NCBI RefSeq assembly: GCF_042100115.1
Contig: NC_091272.1
Location: 4,154,001-4,218,000 of the forward strand
Source of the DNA: Alternaria dauci
Lineage: Eukaryota; Ascomycota; Dothideomycetes; Pleosporales; Pleosporaceae
Length of the DNA stretch: 64,000 bases
Direction: 5' to 3'
Both the position numbers and the translations under genes were made by a program. How positions within the stretch are numbered: the stretch's first letter is position 1; each line of letters opens with the position of its first letter. Below, piece after piece: positions 1-11,280 of this stretch. The notes beneath the pieces were generated by a model. The model saw only the letters and a program-made list of their open reading frames with translations, did not search any database and was not told the origin of the DNA.

Positions 1-139
1 AATATCTGCTAATAAGATACTACAGGCGAACGACCCAGGTATCCTGTTCAATGTCTTCAGGTCTTTTACCAGCTACCCTACTCCTGGACCTGCGCTTAAC
101 AAGCTTTCCAAGCGTCATGCTAAGGACCTTGCGTATTAG

Positions 140-700
140 TTTGTGGTACAGATTTTGGAATCAGGTAGCTTATAAATGGTTTAGTTCGGGTTTGACTTCT
201 TATCCATAGCATTTTTTCCTTTGTTCCCATATTGAGGCCTTCGAGACGGTGCATTAGAGCATTAGTGGAGTGTACATAGCATTTTACAATCATACTGTCT
301 TGTATTTCAGATCATCGTGTAGTCTGAAGGTGCTTGATGCATTGTTGCTGCATACGTAGCATAGTTTCGAGTAGTACATGCACCGATGTGAGAAAATGCT
401 GGAGGGCAATGAAACAAGAACAGCCATTGAGTGGTTAGGTGAAGGGGTTTAAGTAAAAGCTTCTAGATAAAAGTGTCTGCGAAAGTGAGAGAATAAGACG
501 TGCTGGAAGAGGACCAAAACGTGCGTTAGTAGAAGATAATATACATAGAGAAAGACAATAACACAAGGACATCGAAGGAGAGCAAGATAACCATAGTAGC
601 CTATGCCGTTGATGGTGTTTGTTGATCAGCTAAAGAGGCGAACGATATTAGGTACTAGCTACTCTTTCGCAGAATATTCGGTCTGTGTCGCAAGTTATCT
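140..700. other. Intergenic, AT-rich, nothing recognised
   Basis: No ORF of recognisable type and no RNA gene was seen. The stretch is AT-rich compared with the coding parts of the window and probably holds the 3' UTR of the minus-strand FAD monooxygenase on its right side. Confidence 0.5.
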
Positions 701-1966
701 TCACCTTTGCATTGGATGTTCGCCGAACTGGCTCCGGTTGCCCATCTGCACGCCATGAGCTTGCATCTGTTTGCCGTATTCCATCACCTCCTCTTCCCAT
801 TTCTGTAGCTCCTCCATCCCCCCTCCTTCGATGATCCTCTCAACAGCACCAGCAAGTTTCATAGCATCAAGAGCGGCCTGGTTCGTACTCGCAGCAGTGT
901 GCGGTCTGAAGCCTGCCAGCGCATCGCCCAGCAACAGTATCTTGCCATTAGCTAGCAAAGCAGAGGGTGCGATGACATCTGTAATGGTCTGTATGAACGG
1001 CACTTCGGTCTTGTTGACGAGCTCAGAGAACTGTGGCGGAAGACTCTCATTCGCTACGTTCTTTTGGCGTCTCCATACATCCTCCTTGATTCCACCTGGA
1101 GGGAGTGTAATGTGGTGCCTCTTCCCTTCTTTGTCTGTCATGAGCTCGATGTGCTCTGGTGACTCTTCTTTGTAGTTCACATACCAGACCCAGTTCAACA
1201 GTCGTTCGCCGGGTTTGGTCGTTCCGTTCTTGCCTGGGATTGTATACGCTAATATCTGAATACCCTCGGTATGGTAAAATGCGAACTTCTCGACGAAGAC
1301 ATCGGTGGCAGCCTGAGAAACCTGCGTTTCGGGTACCGTACCGCGCCATGCTACGTATCCCGCATACTTTCGCTTCACATCGGGAAAGTATTCGGCACGT
1401 ATCTTGGAACTGGGTCCATCAGCTGCGATCACAAGGTCTGCGCCGGTCGTGGATATTTCCCCAGATTTGTGCTGAACTGTGATCTTGACGGGCCCTGAGG
1501 AATCCAGTGGCGAGGAAGACGAAGGATTCGGCGCCGCGACACTCGTTACTGTACACCCGTAATCATACGATGTATTTCCTTCGCCTTCCTTCGTTGTTGG
1601 TGTCTTCGCGTATTCGGTTTCGGTACCATCGTAATTGGTTCGTAGAAGGTGATACAGCAAATCCCAGCTCGTCATACGCTGCTCTTGGTCGTGACGGTCT
1701 ATAACCTTGCCACCCTTGTCGAGATATAACCTTTGGTGACTTGGAACTGTCAATGTAGTTTGGCTCCGGTCGTGCGTCCTGAAGAACTTCTGCACGTCTT
1801 GTCCAGCCACTACACCAGCACCCTGATCCTGGAGAAGAGGTGTCGGGTTACGCTCAAAGATGCGAATATTGAGGTCTTTGCGAAGGCGTTTCAACGCAAC
1901 ACCAGTCAAAAGGCCACCTAACGATCCCCCTACGATCACAATGTCCTTCGGCTTTGTTGGTGCCAT
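701..1966 (-). CDS. FAD-dependent aromatic-ring monooxygenase-like protein
   Basis: Single-exon protein of 421 aa. It starts with a Rossmann FAD-binding motif (VIVGGSLGGLLTG, about residues 10-22) in place of the textbook GxGxxG. A DG motif (AADGPSS) near residue 185 and a GD motif (GDALAGFRPHTAAS) near residue 350 follow, in the order seen in class A flavoprotein monooxygenases. The overall pattern resembles salicylate hydroxylases and 2,6-dihydroxypyridine 3-hydroxylases, which use NAD(P)H and O2 to hydroxylate small aromatic rings. There is no signal peptide or membrane segment, so it is probably cytosolic. The true substrate cannot be read from the sequence. No adjacent aromatic-degradation genes are visible, so it appears to stand alone. 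The class is well supported; the substrate is unknown. Confidence 0.9.
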   Translation of the reverse strand: MAPTKPKDIVIVGGSLGGLLTGVALKRLRKDLNIRIFERNPTPLLQDQGAGVVAGQDVQKFFRTHDRSQTTLTVPSHQRLYLDKGGKVIDRHDQEQRMTSWDLLYHLLRTNYDGTETEYAKTPTTKEGEGNTSYDYGCTVTSVAAPNPSSSSPLDSSGPVKITVQHKSGEISTTGADLVIAADGPSSKIRAEYFPDVKRKYAGYVAWRGTVPETQVSQAATDVFVEKFAFYHTEGIQILAYTIPGKNGTTKPGERLLNWVWYVNYKEESPEHIELMTDKEGKRHHITLPPGGIKEDVWRRQKNVANESLPPQFSELVNKTEVPFIQTITDVIAPSALLANGKILLLGDALAGFRPHTAASTNQAALDAMKLAGAVERIIEGGGMEELQKWEEEVMEYGKQMQAHGVQMGNRSQFGEHPMQR

Positions 1967-4187
1967 TGTGACGTGTTGCGAATGTAAGAATGCAGCGGAA
2001 AGAAGCGTTAAGATGGAGCTCCTGGCTCGACATGTTGACGCGACATGTTGAGCTTGGAGACGACCGTGATCTGCTCCAGGGTCCGGTCTTGCATTACGTG
2101 CGATGACATGCTGACGGTATTTAGGACAATCGGAGGCTTCGGCAGTCGAAATGCGTTGCTTATGACATCATGATTTCCACCCACACCACTTCCGCTCCAA
2201 CATGCTTACCGAATCTGATAGCGATACACTCCCCATTATATCTATAGAACTCCGAGTTTTGCGACCGATAGGCGGAGGGCCCCTGCTTTTCAATTTTCTG
2301 AAGTTCTATTTTGATGATACTCCCCCGCTTGCAGAAAACATAAAATCATCTATAGAATTCATAGTTGGTGCATCCTTCTTACCCTTCCTCAAATTGGCAT
2401 CTAACAGGAATTGAAAAAAGATAACTAAGAAAAGACGTGATGCGAACGGTAATCTCTACCTGGGTAGCGACCCTTGTTTTCTTCCAAAAGACAGTGTAAG
2501 ACTATATGGTTCCTTATATCTGAAGGCTGATATTTCCTGACTAATGCATATCTTCTAATATCCGATTGCATCAACGGCTAGCTCTTTTTTGCACAGACAG
2601 TACGTAGATTCTAGAAGTTGTAACTAGCTCATCGTTGTTTGTCGATTATTGCAGTACTTGAGTCAATCATGTTCGCAGGATCGAGAGTGGAGATGCTGAT
2701 CATTACCCGGTCGGGTGTTGCAGTATCCAGGTAGTTGCGAATGCATTTTTCGGCATGCGGTTGAGTTGATGGTCTTCGACTGCATTGAAACACGACCCCA
2801 TCACGGGGACGCGATACGTCCACGGCCGGAAGGCATCAACACCCTGCCGCGACGGTGCAGCCACACTGGGCAGCTTGTATCACCACACGTTTCCTCTTAT
2901 CAGGTGCCTCTGGCGGGTCAGTTTTGCCGTGCTCTCGGCCCGGGGGTGTTTCCGCGGACTACCACATGGCCAAAGAAAGTTGTGTCTGATCCACAGCTAC
3001 CTGGGTACTGGCAACCAGTGTGTTGCATCGACGACAGGAGTGCAAGTGATCTTCTAGAAGACTGACATGAAACCTTTCGGGCTGACAGGGAGTTTGGGCC
3101 TGATCTGACGTAGGGCGGTGTTTTCAAAGTTGCGCAGGATAAGAGAACGCATGAACGTCAGACTTCTGCCGGTCAATGGAAAGAGGTGCGAGAAGACACT
3201 GAAACCACAGTACCACATGGATTCCTGTACACACGGGATCAAGTTGCATTAATATGTCAACTGCTATAACCGCAGAGTTCAGCGCGTGCAGCATTGGAAC
3301 GCGCCCTGTGCATATCGAGCTCAGCGCTGTACCCGCAACAGTGGCATCCATTGGGTTCAGGGCGACGCGGTCTGGACCTGAGCTACAGTGAAAGGGAGCC
3401 TTCATGCAGCGCTACCCGATGTGGCTGACTCTGAACTCGCATCCAGACGAGAGAGTGTAAAATTTGGTGTTGTGGTGTTGTGGTGACGAAGGGCGGTTCC
3501 TGGGGGATCCCAGGAGATTCTAAGGCTCTGGCGTGCCGAAACCTCCGATGTCTGATCTCGGATGCGACGATCCAGCACGAACCAGAACACGATCAACCGC
3601 ACAATGTCCCCAACCGTCTTCTTACCGTTCACACATCCGTGCACTGTATATCGACCAGCATGGTTTGAAGGCGGCCGTCAGACTGCTCTCCGCGGTCGCA
3701 GTTTGGCAAGGTAGTAGCTTGTGCTCCCATGGTAGCCGTCGTGACACATCTCTCCGCCATAGCGTTCACGTATCCCTCCATGCCGATGATGCGCTCCCTC
3801 CCCGTTACACACCAGGAACAATCACTAGCCTCTGGTGGCTAAATGCCATTCGACCCATCTAACGTCGAGCAATCCCTTGCCGCTTAGGCCACCGGAGCCA
3901 CAGCTAAGCCCTCCCTGTCGTATTCTGTGCTGATTCCGGCCCATGGGTGAGGTAGTCTTAATACTTCTTACGTCTTCCCGTCCTTCATGGTAGTCGCGTG
4001 CCGCCCCTTTCGCATATGTGCTCTTTGCATGACCTGTCCCGTCTTGTCGGTACCAGCTGCCTCCATTCCTTCCGCTCCACGTACCCACCTTCGTTTTGTT
4101 AAGTAAGAGGCAGAGCCTGATACTCGAATCCTTATACCTTATCGACTGTTAATCGAAACTATCACATCCGTTTGGTATCCACACAGC
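1967..4187. other. Intergenic spacer, no gene recognised
   Basis: About 2.2 kb between the 5' end of the FAD monooxygenase and the start of the 7TM-RGS gene. The first 600 bp are AT-rich. Several short ORFs exist on both strands, but none carries a recognisable domain or a convincing intron-joined continuation. It may contain degraded repeat DNA; no terminal repeats were found by eye. Confidence 0.5.
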
Positions 4188-6015
4188 ATGATCAGCATGG
4201 CGCCTCTGTTGCGCCCACGAAGACTCGATGGCACGACAAGACCCAACACTGACGCTCTTGGTATCCTCTATGTCGTCGTTGCTATAGTGTACACACTGGT
4301 ACTGGGTGTTGAGTTGTTCTTCCTCCATCGACGCAGAGAAGCCTTTTGCTTGCAGATCAGGAACCTCAAGGTCGTCTTCGCAGCAGTGCTTATGCTGCAC
4401 ATTTATCTCATCCTCGTCCTGCTTGTTTACCCTTGGAATGGCCTCTTCCCGTGCTCGGCCGAATTCTGGATCATGTCAGTATTTCTCCCGTCTGGTATGG
4501 CATTCTTCCAAGGTAAGTCTGGCGGCCCAATGTAGTGTTGAATGCGTACTGAGTTTTCTTAGCCTGCAATGCCAAAGTACTCACAGCATACGAGAGCCAG
4601 CGCCGGATGACACGCAACTTTCTAGAGGGTGCGCGCAGGAAGCGGATATCTTACACCCCCCTTGGCCTATACGAAGCATGGCGCGGTCTTGATGCGGCAA
4701 AGCAAGTGTATTTTGGAACTTTGGTCGGACTAGTACTTTCGGTAGGTAATGATTCGTGGTGGCTCAAGTTATAAGCAGCTAACGGCCACAGTTTCTACCA
4801 GCCATCATGCTGTATTTCGGCTCCCGTCGTTTCCATGATGCCTATGGTTTCTTTGGTGTTCCAGCTAATTACCACGAGTGTCGCAGGGGTGGCGAGTGGT
4901 ATGTTGAGCGGATGTGATTCTCAAATCATTCCATTGACTCCAAAGCAGGATCCCTTCAATATTCGTGCAGCTATTCTGGACGATGATTGTTGGACCTTGG
5001 ATACTGTGGAAGATCCGCAACATCAAGGATGTCCACTCTTGGGCCTGGCAAACGAGACTCGCAATCATGGCGGGGTACGTACGCCTACACTACGTGTTAT
5101 TCACATAACTTACTTGGATATTAGCCTTCCGGGAACGCCGCTCTGGATCGCCTTTACATACTCGGACATGTCCAAGGTCCAAAGTATCAACAAGTTCTTT
5201 GCACCAGCTGGGTGGTAGGTGCAGTCGATTTGAAAACTTCATTGTCAATTCTAATACTACCATATAGGTTCATACCGTCACTAGTCGTCTGCCAACAGGT
5301 TCTGATCATCATACCACTCCGAGACGCATTGAGGGCCCGCCCCAACCGACGATCATCCATTTCTGAAACAGACTCGCTCAACTCTAACCACTCGGTCATG
5401 TCTGAAAAGTCAACTACAGTAGTCTTCACGAAAGAGATGAGGTCCAAGACATCAATGCAGTCACTAGAGTCCGCTATTGAACATAGTATCGAGCCTCTCA
5501 TCGCCTGGGCTGCTGCTCACGAATTCACGGCCGAGAACTGCATCTTCCTCCGCGAAGTGCGCAACTTCAAGAAGAAGTGGGGTAGCTCGAGTGTTGTCAC
5601 CACTGCTCAACGGCGGCAGATGTTCAACGAAGCGTCTTTGCTTTTCTACACGCTCGTCAACCCCTTCACGGCAGAGGCACCAATAAACATCGAATACAAG
5701 ATTTTCAAGACTCTCCAGGTCATGTTCGCAGACGTGGAATTCGATCCATACATGCCACGCAGTCGGACACCTGACGACATCAAGTCACCAGTCATTCGGG
5801 AGAACGTTGTCTGCCCATGGGAGGATACCTTGAGCCGACCAGCGAGCATCGACTCCAGCATCACATCCTCGTCTACGGCGAGCACACGGACTCTAGTCCC
5901 GAGTGAATTTACAGACGACATTTTCGATGCCGCTTTCGAAAGCATCAAGTACCTTGTCTTCACCAACACCTGGCCGCGCTATGTGGAGCTCGCTGGCAAG
6001 CTTCCATCACCATAA
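4188..6015 (+). CDS. Seven-transmembrane protein with C-terminal RGS domain (fungal GprK-like receptor class)
   Basis: Predicted 524 aa from six exons: 4188-4512, 4563-4741, 4792-4898, 4949-5074, 5125-5214, 5268-6015. All five introns are 50-53 bp GT-AG introns and the frame runs through every junction. Hydrophobic segments lie near residues 24-47, 63-87, 89-108, 155-175, 204-224, 236-255 and 276-293, giving a plausible seven-helix N-terminal half. From about residue 340 the protein reads as an RGS domain (for example FTAENCIFLREVRNF and the terminal TNTWPRYVE). RGS domains accelerate GTP hydrolysis on heterotrimeric G alpha subunits, and fungal proteins of this layout (GprK/RgsC-like) act at membranes in G-protein signalling. 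The linker before the RGS is Ser-rich. The specific orthologue is uncertain. The start was chosen as the first ATG upstream of the first helix. Confidence 0.88.
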
Positions 6016-7447
6016 ACTAATGACTGCGAGACATCATTGTCCATGTAATTGGATGGTCTGGCAGAGCTAGATCTTTCACTTTGTTAATACGCTCATTAAT
6101 ATTGATTGGAATACAGACCAATATCTCTACACTGCCATGCAAGGCTTCGTCGCGGTAATAACAACTATTACCTCTCTCATTTGTGGTTCGTCCATGTTGT
6201 TGGATAGTTTGATTTGATCGCTCTCGGATTGGAAATACCCTCAATGACACGGCGTCCCTTTTTTCCATCTGCTATTTTAACAATGTCACATAATTTCCCA
6301 TCTCATGTTCACTTGTCATGGCACCTAAGACAGCCAGAAAACTGGGCGCCTAAAACGCCAGGTGATCTAGAAAGCCTTGGAAGCTTGCCACTGCTTCACT
6401 TCTTCCGTTCATGCGATGAGCTACACACTGACCTCCCGGAAGGAAAATGATCCCGAGTCCTGACACATTTTACGTCAAGAGTACGTGCTGCGGATCGGGA
6501 GGCGTGTTTGGCAAAAACCCCGGTAGGACTGTTAGCCTACATTGAGGTTTCGACGTGTTTTGACAGCTGTGTGGGGCGAACATGGAAATCTGAGAGCGCA
6601 CTATAGATGGTAGATCGTGACTCACGACTCGCGACACCATCGTCAATCAGTGTACCACCTGCTGAACTCACTCGTATACCTCCTTCATCTCTGTTCACTT
6701 TTCGAGTTTGAACAAGGTCGTTCGGCGACTCCGTATACGACATTATACCACGCTGCTAATGCACCTATGCGACCTACGCCGCAATCCCATTGTACGGCAC
6801 AGCAAGCCACCAACAGCGCCTTCCCCTGCCTTTGGGTTGCCTTTCTCTCCGTAGCATAAAAACGGCTCAGGTGCTAGTCTCGGCACATGCGGTTATGCAT
6901 CGAGGGCGTGCGTGCTCGGAAGGGTCGACGTACCGGCGCTGTGGTTTCGCGTCTTGGGGCGTCGAACGTCGCAGGTTGTTCTGTTGGGGTGCGTCGAAGG
7001 ACCAATGGCCAAGAAGCCGGGTTTTAGTCGTCGTGTAGTGGGATGCCTTAGTTTGCGAGAGGATGGATGGAGCTGATATAGGCTAATTGGGTTGTAGAGT
7101 TCCAAGGTTGTGCTCTTGGGGTAAGTGGTTTCGTGTGTTGTCTGTCTCGGTTGCTGTCCTCATAGCGGGAACGGGGATCTTGAGGTTAGGTGCATTATCA
7201 TGATTATTGGAGCAGTTTATATTCGAGGCTCTCTCTAAGAGTCCGCGTACGCATTGTGAGGTTGCGCATGTGTGGTCAGGAAGAGACGTGATGTTCTGTC
7301 AAAGTGAAGAACGCGCTAGCATGACTCAGCTGTACATTGCGCGTTCTGATTTCGATTGTTCGAATAAACCAACACACCACACTCCCCTCAGTCACATTTT
7401 GCAATATCGTCATCACCCAATATCACCAAACCAAGCAATGGGGTATG
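6016..7447. other. Intergenic, nothing recognised
   Basis: Short overlapping ORFs only, on both strands, without domain signatures. The left part should include the 3' UTR of the 7TM-RGS gene. Confidence 0.5.
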
Positions 7448-7651
7448 TCAGGTCATTGTGAAATTCTTCCCACCTTTCTTTACTGGCTCACAAACCGGTG
7501 GTGTAGTAGGTCGCAGAAACGTCTTTCGGGCACAGGCGCCCAGACCGCAACTATAGCAACAGTAATGGGGGCAGTTGGTGCATCGAGGGTTGTTCGGGTA
7601 TGCGCCATCACCGGAGTTTGCGGTTCCACAGGTGCAGCAGTACCAGCCCAT
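7448..7651 (-). CDS. Possible small Cys-rich zinc-ribbon protein
   Basis: A 67-aa ORF starting MGWYCCTCGTANSGDG. A Trp-x-Cys-x2-Cys pair is followed by a second CTNC pair and a third CYSC pair, so the first 40 residues hold three Cys pairs with an Asn in the linker. This recalls RanBP2-type zinc ribbons (W-x-C-x2-C...C-x2-C), common in small fungal proteins of unknown role. The rest is short, basic and without features. It is isolated between the 7TM-RGS gene and SPT20. Further exons on either side cannot be excluded. The regular Cys spacing argues for a real gene, but the short length keeps confidence moderate. Confidence 0.45.
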   Translation of the reverse strand: MGWYCCTCGTANSGDGAYPNNPRCTNCPHYCCYSCGLGACARKTFLRPTTPPVCEPVKKGGKNFTMT

Positions 7652-8343
7652 GTTGAGATGTATAGGTGAAGTGACTATACCTATGTTCTACGTCGTGGAG
7701 GAGGCTGAAGGTGAAGGGACAGAATAACCGGAAAGAAGGCCATGGATTTGTATCACGAGTTTTGGCTGTGTGTATGCACACGGCGGGCTTCAGTCCATCT
7801 AGTGAGAGTTGTACACAGTAACATATCAGCAACATTCGAGGGGTGTCAATGCAGCCGACTCGACACACCGAGTCTTGTACAGTGCGTTGTAAGATGGTTG
7901 CAACTCGGAAGCTGATGACTCGAGAGCCAGTCAGCAACATGTCGGGCGGAATTCCTCTACTCATACATGTCCCTCGAGGTCACGTGGCGGGGGACGAAAC
8001 AGGACAGGGCTTCCTTGGCGCAAGTACGGGGAGGCAGCGGCGCATCAGCTCGGATCAGCAAACATCACGTCGCCCATCTCCACGCGTCGAGACGTCTGCC
8101 ACAAGACGCCCGACCGCCCCCGAGTCTCCTGCCCGTCGCGCACTGCCAGCACCACCGCGGGCATTGTGCGCACACTCTGCGCCTGCCCACTCCTCTCGCG
8201 CACCTGCAGGCCACCATACATAGACGACTGTCGGCTGTGGTTGCCCAGGCGGATAGTCCGTCCCACGCCCGCCCCACTGCGAATTCACCACCTTGAGCTC
8301 CCTCACCACCACCACCACCACCACCACCATCACCACCTCGACC
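7652..8343. promoter_or_regulatory. Upstream region of SPT20 with CAC microsatellite
   Basis: Leads into the SPT20 start codon. The last 150 bp are C-rich and pyrimidine-biased, typical of fungal 5' UTRs, and contain the CAC repeat at 8304-8337. Overlapping ORFs on both strands here are low-complexity shadows. Confidence 0.4.
8304..8337 (+). repeat. (CAC)n microsatellite in SPT20 leader
   Basis: About eight uninterrupted CAC units followed by an interrupted CAT CAC CAC. It lies just upstream of the SPT20 ATG, presumably in the 5' UTR. Confidence 0.85.
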
Positions 8344-11280
8344 ATGTCCGGCCCAGTCGCCGTCGCCCGCCCGTCGCAGCCCGCCCGCCTGCGCCGGGAG
8401 TCTCAGCGGCCTGGAGTCGCGCGCACCATGACGCGCCAGTCCAACGTCGAGGACGAGGGCGCCAAGCACGACGAGGCCAGGAAATATGGTACGTCTACGT
8501 TGCCTACGACGGTGCACACAGCGCAGTTGCTAACACGCACCGCAGTCTACACGCAGCAGGACATCCTCGCCAGGCACAAGGGCAAGCCGCCGTCGCTCCG
8601 TGTGTACCTGCACCCCAAGCACTTCCGCTTGAACGACTCGCAGGAGACGCTGTCGTATGCCTCGCCCATGCGCGAGCTGCTCCAGGCCATCAAGGACAAG
8701 GAGGTGCCCCACAACATGGTCGAGGAGCTGTACGAGTTCAACACGCCCTGGTACGACAACTGCCTCATCGTCGAGGTCCACGACTACCGCTCCGCCGGCG
8801 TCAAGCCCAAGGACGACACCAACAGCACGGGCGAGGCCGGTAACCCCGCCTTCTCCATCCACAACTACAACAGCTTCATCACCCCCTCGCCCTTTGCCCC
8901 GTTCCCAGCCAACAAGCCCGACGCGAAGCCCGGCCAGCCCAATGCACAGAGCAAAGACGACGAGGCCAAGGAGGACAAGGAGAACATGCCCGCTCCTGGC
9001 CACAACGGCGCCCTGTCCAAGCAGCCGGGCATTGGCAAGGTCAGGACAGTGGTGCTGTTTCCAACTCCGCAGTCGCAGTTGGCCGACATGCAGCTTCTGG
9101 CCACCACACCCGTCCCTGACATGGCCACGCTCAAGAGAATGCAAGCCCAGGGCAGAGCTGGCGGCATGCCACCCACGCCCATGACTGCAGTACCCTCGAC
9201 GCCCACTTTTCCCAACGGACCCAGTCCGAAGCGCCAGAAGATGGTTCTCGACGACAGCAACGTGCACGAGTTCGAGGCCGAGTTCCTGAATGCCACATGC
9301 CCGCCCCTCTACCTGGAGCCCACCAAGAGCTTCGGCCAATCCCTCGTCCTCATGGATGCCATCACACATCCGAACAACAAGAACCCCGCCCCTCCACGCA
9401 AGACGCGCAAGAGAACTACCGCCGAGCTGGCTGCCGACGAGGCCGAGGCGCAGAACATGCAGCGCTTCATGCTGGCAGGCGACGAGTTCCAAAGCATCAT
9501 GACGGCCACCGCTACAGGCAACGACGACAACGCTGTGCGCGCTGCTGCGAATTCCCAGACCTTTGCCCGCTTCAAGACTATTGCAAACATCCGCGCAAAT
9601 CACGAGGAAGCCGACCGGAGGAAGAAGGAAGAAGACGCCCGAATCGCTCAGGCTAAGCGCGCGGCGCAGATGGAGGCCGAGATTCAGAGAAAGAGGGAGC
9701 TGGAAAGCAGACAGCAGGCCGAACTTGCGGAGCGTCAACAACAGCAACAAGCCCTTCGTCAGCAAGCGCACCAGGCGCAACTACAGCAAAGCCAGCAGCA
9801 GAACGAGGCCGCGCGAGCCGCTGCGGCAGCACAGCACCAGATGTCAAATGCGGCAGCGATACAGGTTACGCAGACACCCCAATCGGCTACACAGTCTCAG
9901 TTTTCACCTACGATACGCCAGCAGACGCCCATGGCCGCCTCTGCAGCTTCGCCGTTGGTTGGAGGGCAGTCTGCGCAACATTTGGGCGGCACTCCCATGG
10001 TCCCAACAGCCTCGAACCAAGCCATCAATAGCCCTGCTCGCCCACCGTCTGCCGTCTCTAACCATCAAAATATGATTCGCTCCGTTAGTCAGCAGCAGAA
10101 CCTGAGCCGCACCGGCACGCCGCACATCGTACAGGGCACACCCGTAATGAACGCCTCGATGCCGAATCGCAACATGACGCCTACTCCCAGCCGCATGAAC
10201 CAAGGCAGCCCATCCATGGCAATCCAAGGGCAGACACCAATGATGATGCAGACTCCTCAGCCCAACCAGAATATGACGCCTGAACAGATGCAGCAGATGC
10301 AACAGCAGCGCTTACAGCAGCAGATTCGCATGCAGCAAATGCAGCAACAGGGAGGATCACCAGGTAATCCACAGCAGCAAATGCAGCAAATTGCATTCCA
10401 AAAGGCTGCCCAGCACATCCAGACACAAGGAGTGCCTCCAGGCCAAAACCCGCAAGCATATCGCAACCACCTTGCGCAGCAATATTTCAACCAACTGAAA
10501 CAGCAGCAGCAAAATCAACAGCAGATGGCCTTGCAAAACATGTCCCCTCAGGGAGGCATGCAGCAAAACGGTATGCCTCCACAAGGCATGACCTTTGCTA
10601 ACCTGAGCCTGCAGCAGATGCGACAGCGATATCAGCAGCAGAAGCAGACGGTCATGCAGAATTACGGTCAGAACATCCCTCAGCAAATCATGCAACAGAT
10701 CCATCAGATGGAAATGCAAATCAAGCAACGAGAAGCGCGTGAACAGCAGCAACTCGCCATGGCCCAGAACATGCAGAATGGCATGGGTAACCAAATGAAC
10801 GGTGGACAAATGAACGGCATGCAGAACGGCATGCAGAACAATAACCCAGCCAACCCAATGCAAATGCAACAGTACCAGCAGATGCTCCAACAACAACGTC
10901 AACAGGCTGCCAATCAGTCGCGACTCCTGCAAATGCGTCAGCAAGCCATGGCGAGCGGCGGTCAACTGCCCCAGGGCATGATGGGCAACATGAATGCCAT
11001 GAACGGCATGCAAGGCGGTGGTATGCAGGGCATGAACATGGGTAACATGGGCAACATGGGCCAGGGCATGAACATGGCGCAGATGGGACAGATGAACGGA
11101 GGCATGGGAGGTATGCAGGGCGGACAGATGAATGGTGGCATGCAGGGTATGCAAGGAATGCAGGGCATGAATCCGCAGGCGATGAACCAGATCATGATGA
11201 TGCGGCAAGCGCAGCAGCAGGCCCAACGGATGGGACAGCAAGGTGGACAGCAAGGTGGGGATATGGGGTGGACTGGTTAG
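8344..11280 (+). CDS. SPT20: Spt20-domain protein, SAGA co-activator subunit
   Basis: Predicted 959 aa from two exons, 8344-8488 and 8546-11280. The ATG at 8344 sits in an ACCATG context; the frame stays open further upstream but without ATG. The intron (GTACGT...CGCAG, 57 bp) is a multiple of three and stop-free, so retention would insert 19 residues. The Spt20 domain starts right after the junction (VYTQQDILARHKGKPPSLRV, residues 49-68) and includes the conserved stretches VEELYEFNTPWYDN and VRTVVLFPTPQSQ. A second conserved block (LYLEPTKSFGQSLVLMD) follows. The C-terminal 500 residues are Gln/Met/Asn-rich low complexity, as in many fungal Spt20 proteins. Spt20 is a structural subunit of the SAGA histone acetyltransferase/deubiquitinase complex in the nucleus. 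Confidence 0.93.
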   Translation: MSGPVAVARPSQPARLRRESQRPGVARTMTRQSNVEDEGAKHDEARKYGTSTLPTTVHTAQLLTRTAVYTQQDILARHKGKPPSLRVYLHPKHFRLNDSQETLSYASPMRELLQAIKDKEVPHNMVEELYEFNTPWYDNCLIVEVHDYRSAGVKPKDDTNSTGEAGNPAFSIHNYNSFITPSPFAPFPANKPDAKPGQPNAQSKDDEAKEDKENMPAPGHNGALSKQPGIGKVRTVVLFPTPQSQLADMQLLATTPVPDMATLKRMQAQGRAGGMPPTPMTAVPSTPTFPNGPSPKRQKMVLDDSNVHEFEAEFLNATCPPLYLEPTKSFGQSLVLMDAITHPNNKNPAPPRKTRKRTTAELAADEAEAQNMQRFMLAGDEFQSIMTATATGNDDNAVRAAANSQTFARFKTIANIRANHEEADRRKKEEDARIAQAKRAAQMEAEIQRKRELESRQQAELAERQQQQQALRQQAHQAQLQQSQQQNEAARAAAAAQHQMSNAAAIQVTQTPQSATQSQFSPTIRQQTPMAASAASPLVGGQSAQHLGGTPMVPTASNQAINSPARPPSAVSNHQNMIRSVSQQQNLSRTGTPHIVQGTPVMNASMPNRNMTPTPSRMNQGSPSMAIQGQTPMMMQTPQPNQNMTPEQMQQMQQQRLQQQIRMQQMQQQGGSPGNPQQQMQQIAFQKAAQHIQTQGVPPGQNPQAYRNHLAQQYFNQLKQQQQNQQQMALQNMSPQGGMQQNGMPPQGMTFANLSLQQMRQRYQQQKQTVMQNYGQNIPQQIMQQIHQMEMQIKQREAREQQQLAMAQNMQNGMGNQMNGGQMNGMQNGMQNNNPANPMQMQQYQQMLQQQRQQAANQSRLLQMRQQAMASGGQLPQGMMGNMNAMNGMQGGGMQGMNMGNMGNMGQGMNMAQMGQMNGGMGGMQGGQMNGGMQGMQGMQGMNPQAMNQIMMMRQAQQQAQRMGQQGGQQGGDMGWTG

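Noticed and set aside
2..139. Open frame running in from the left edge for 46 codons to a TAG
   Set aside because: Short, AT-rich and without a recognisable domain; an open frame of this length is not strong evidence. It could be the 3' end of a gene or a transposon outside the window.
7207..7669. Plus-strand ORFs overlapping the small Cys-rich gene
   Set aside because: They lack motifs, whereas the minus strand shows ordered Cys pairs.
8530..9780. 416-aa ORF antisense to SPT20
   Set aside because: It is the mirror of the codon-biased SPT20 exon; its Leu/Val/Gly-rich translation has no domain.
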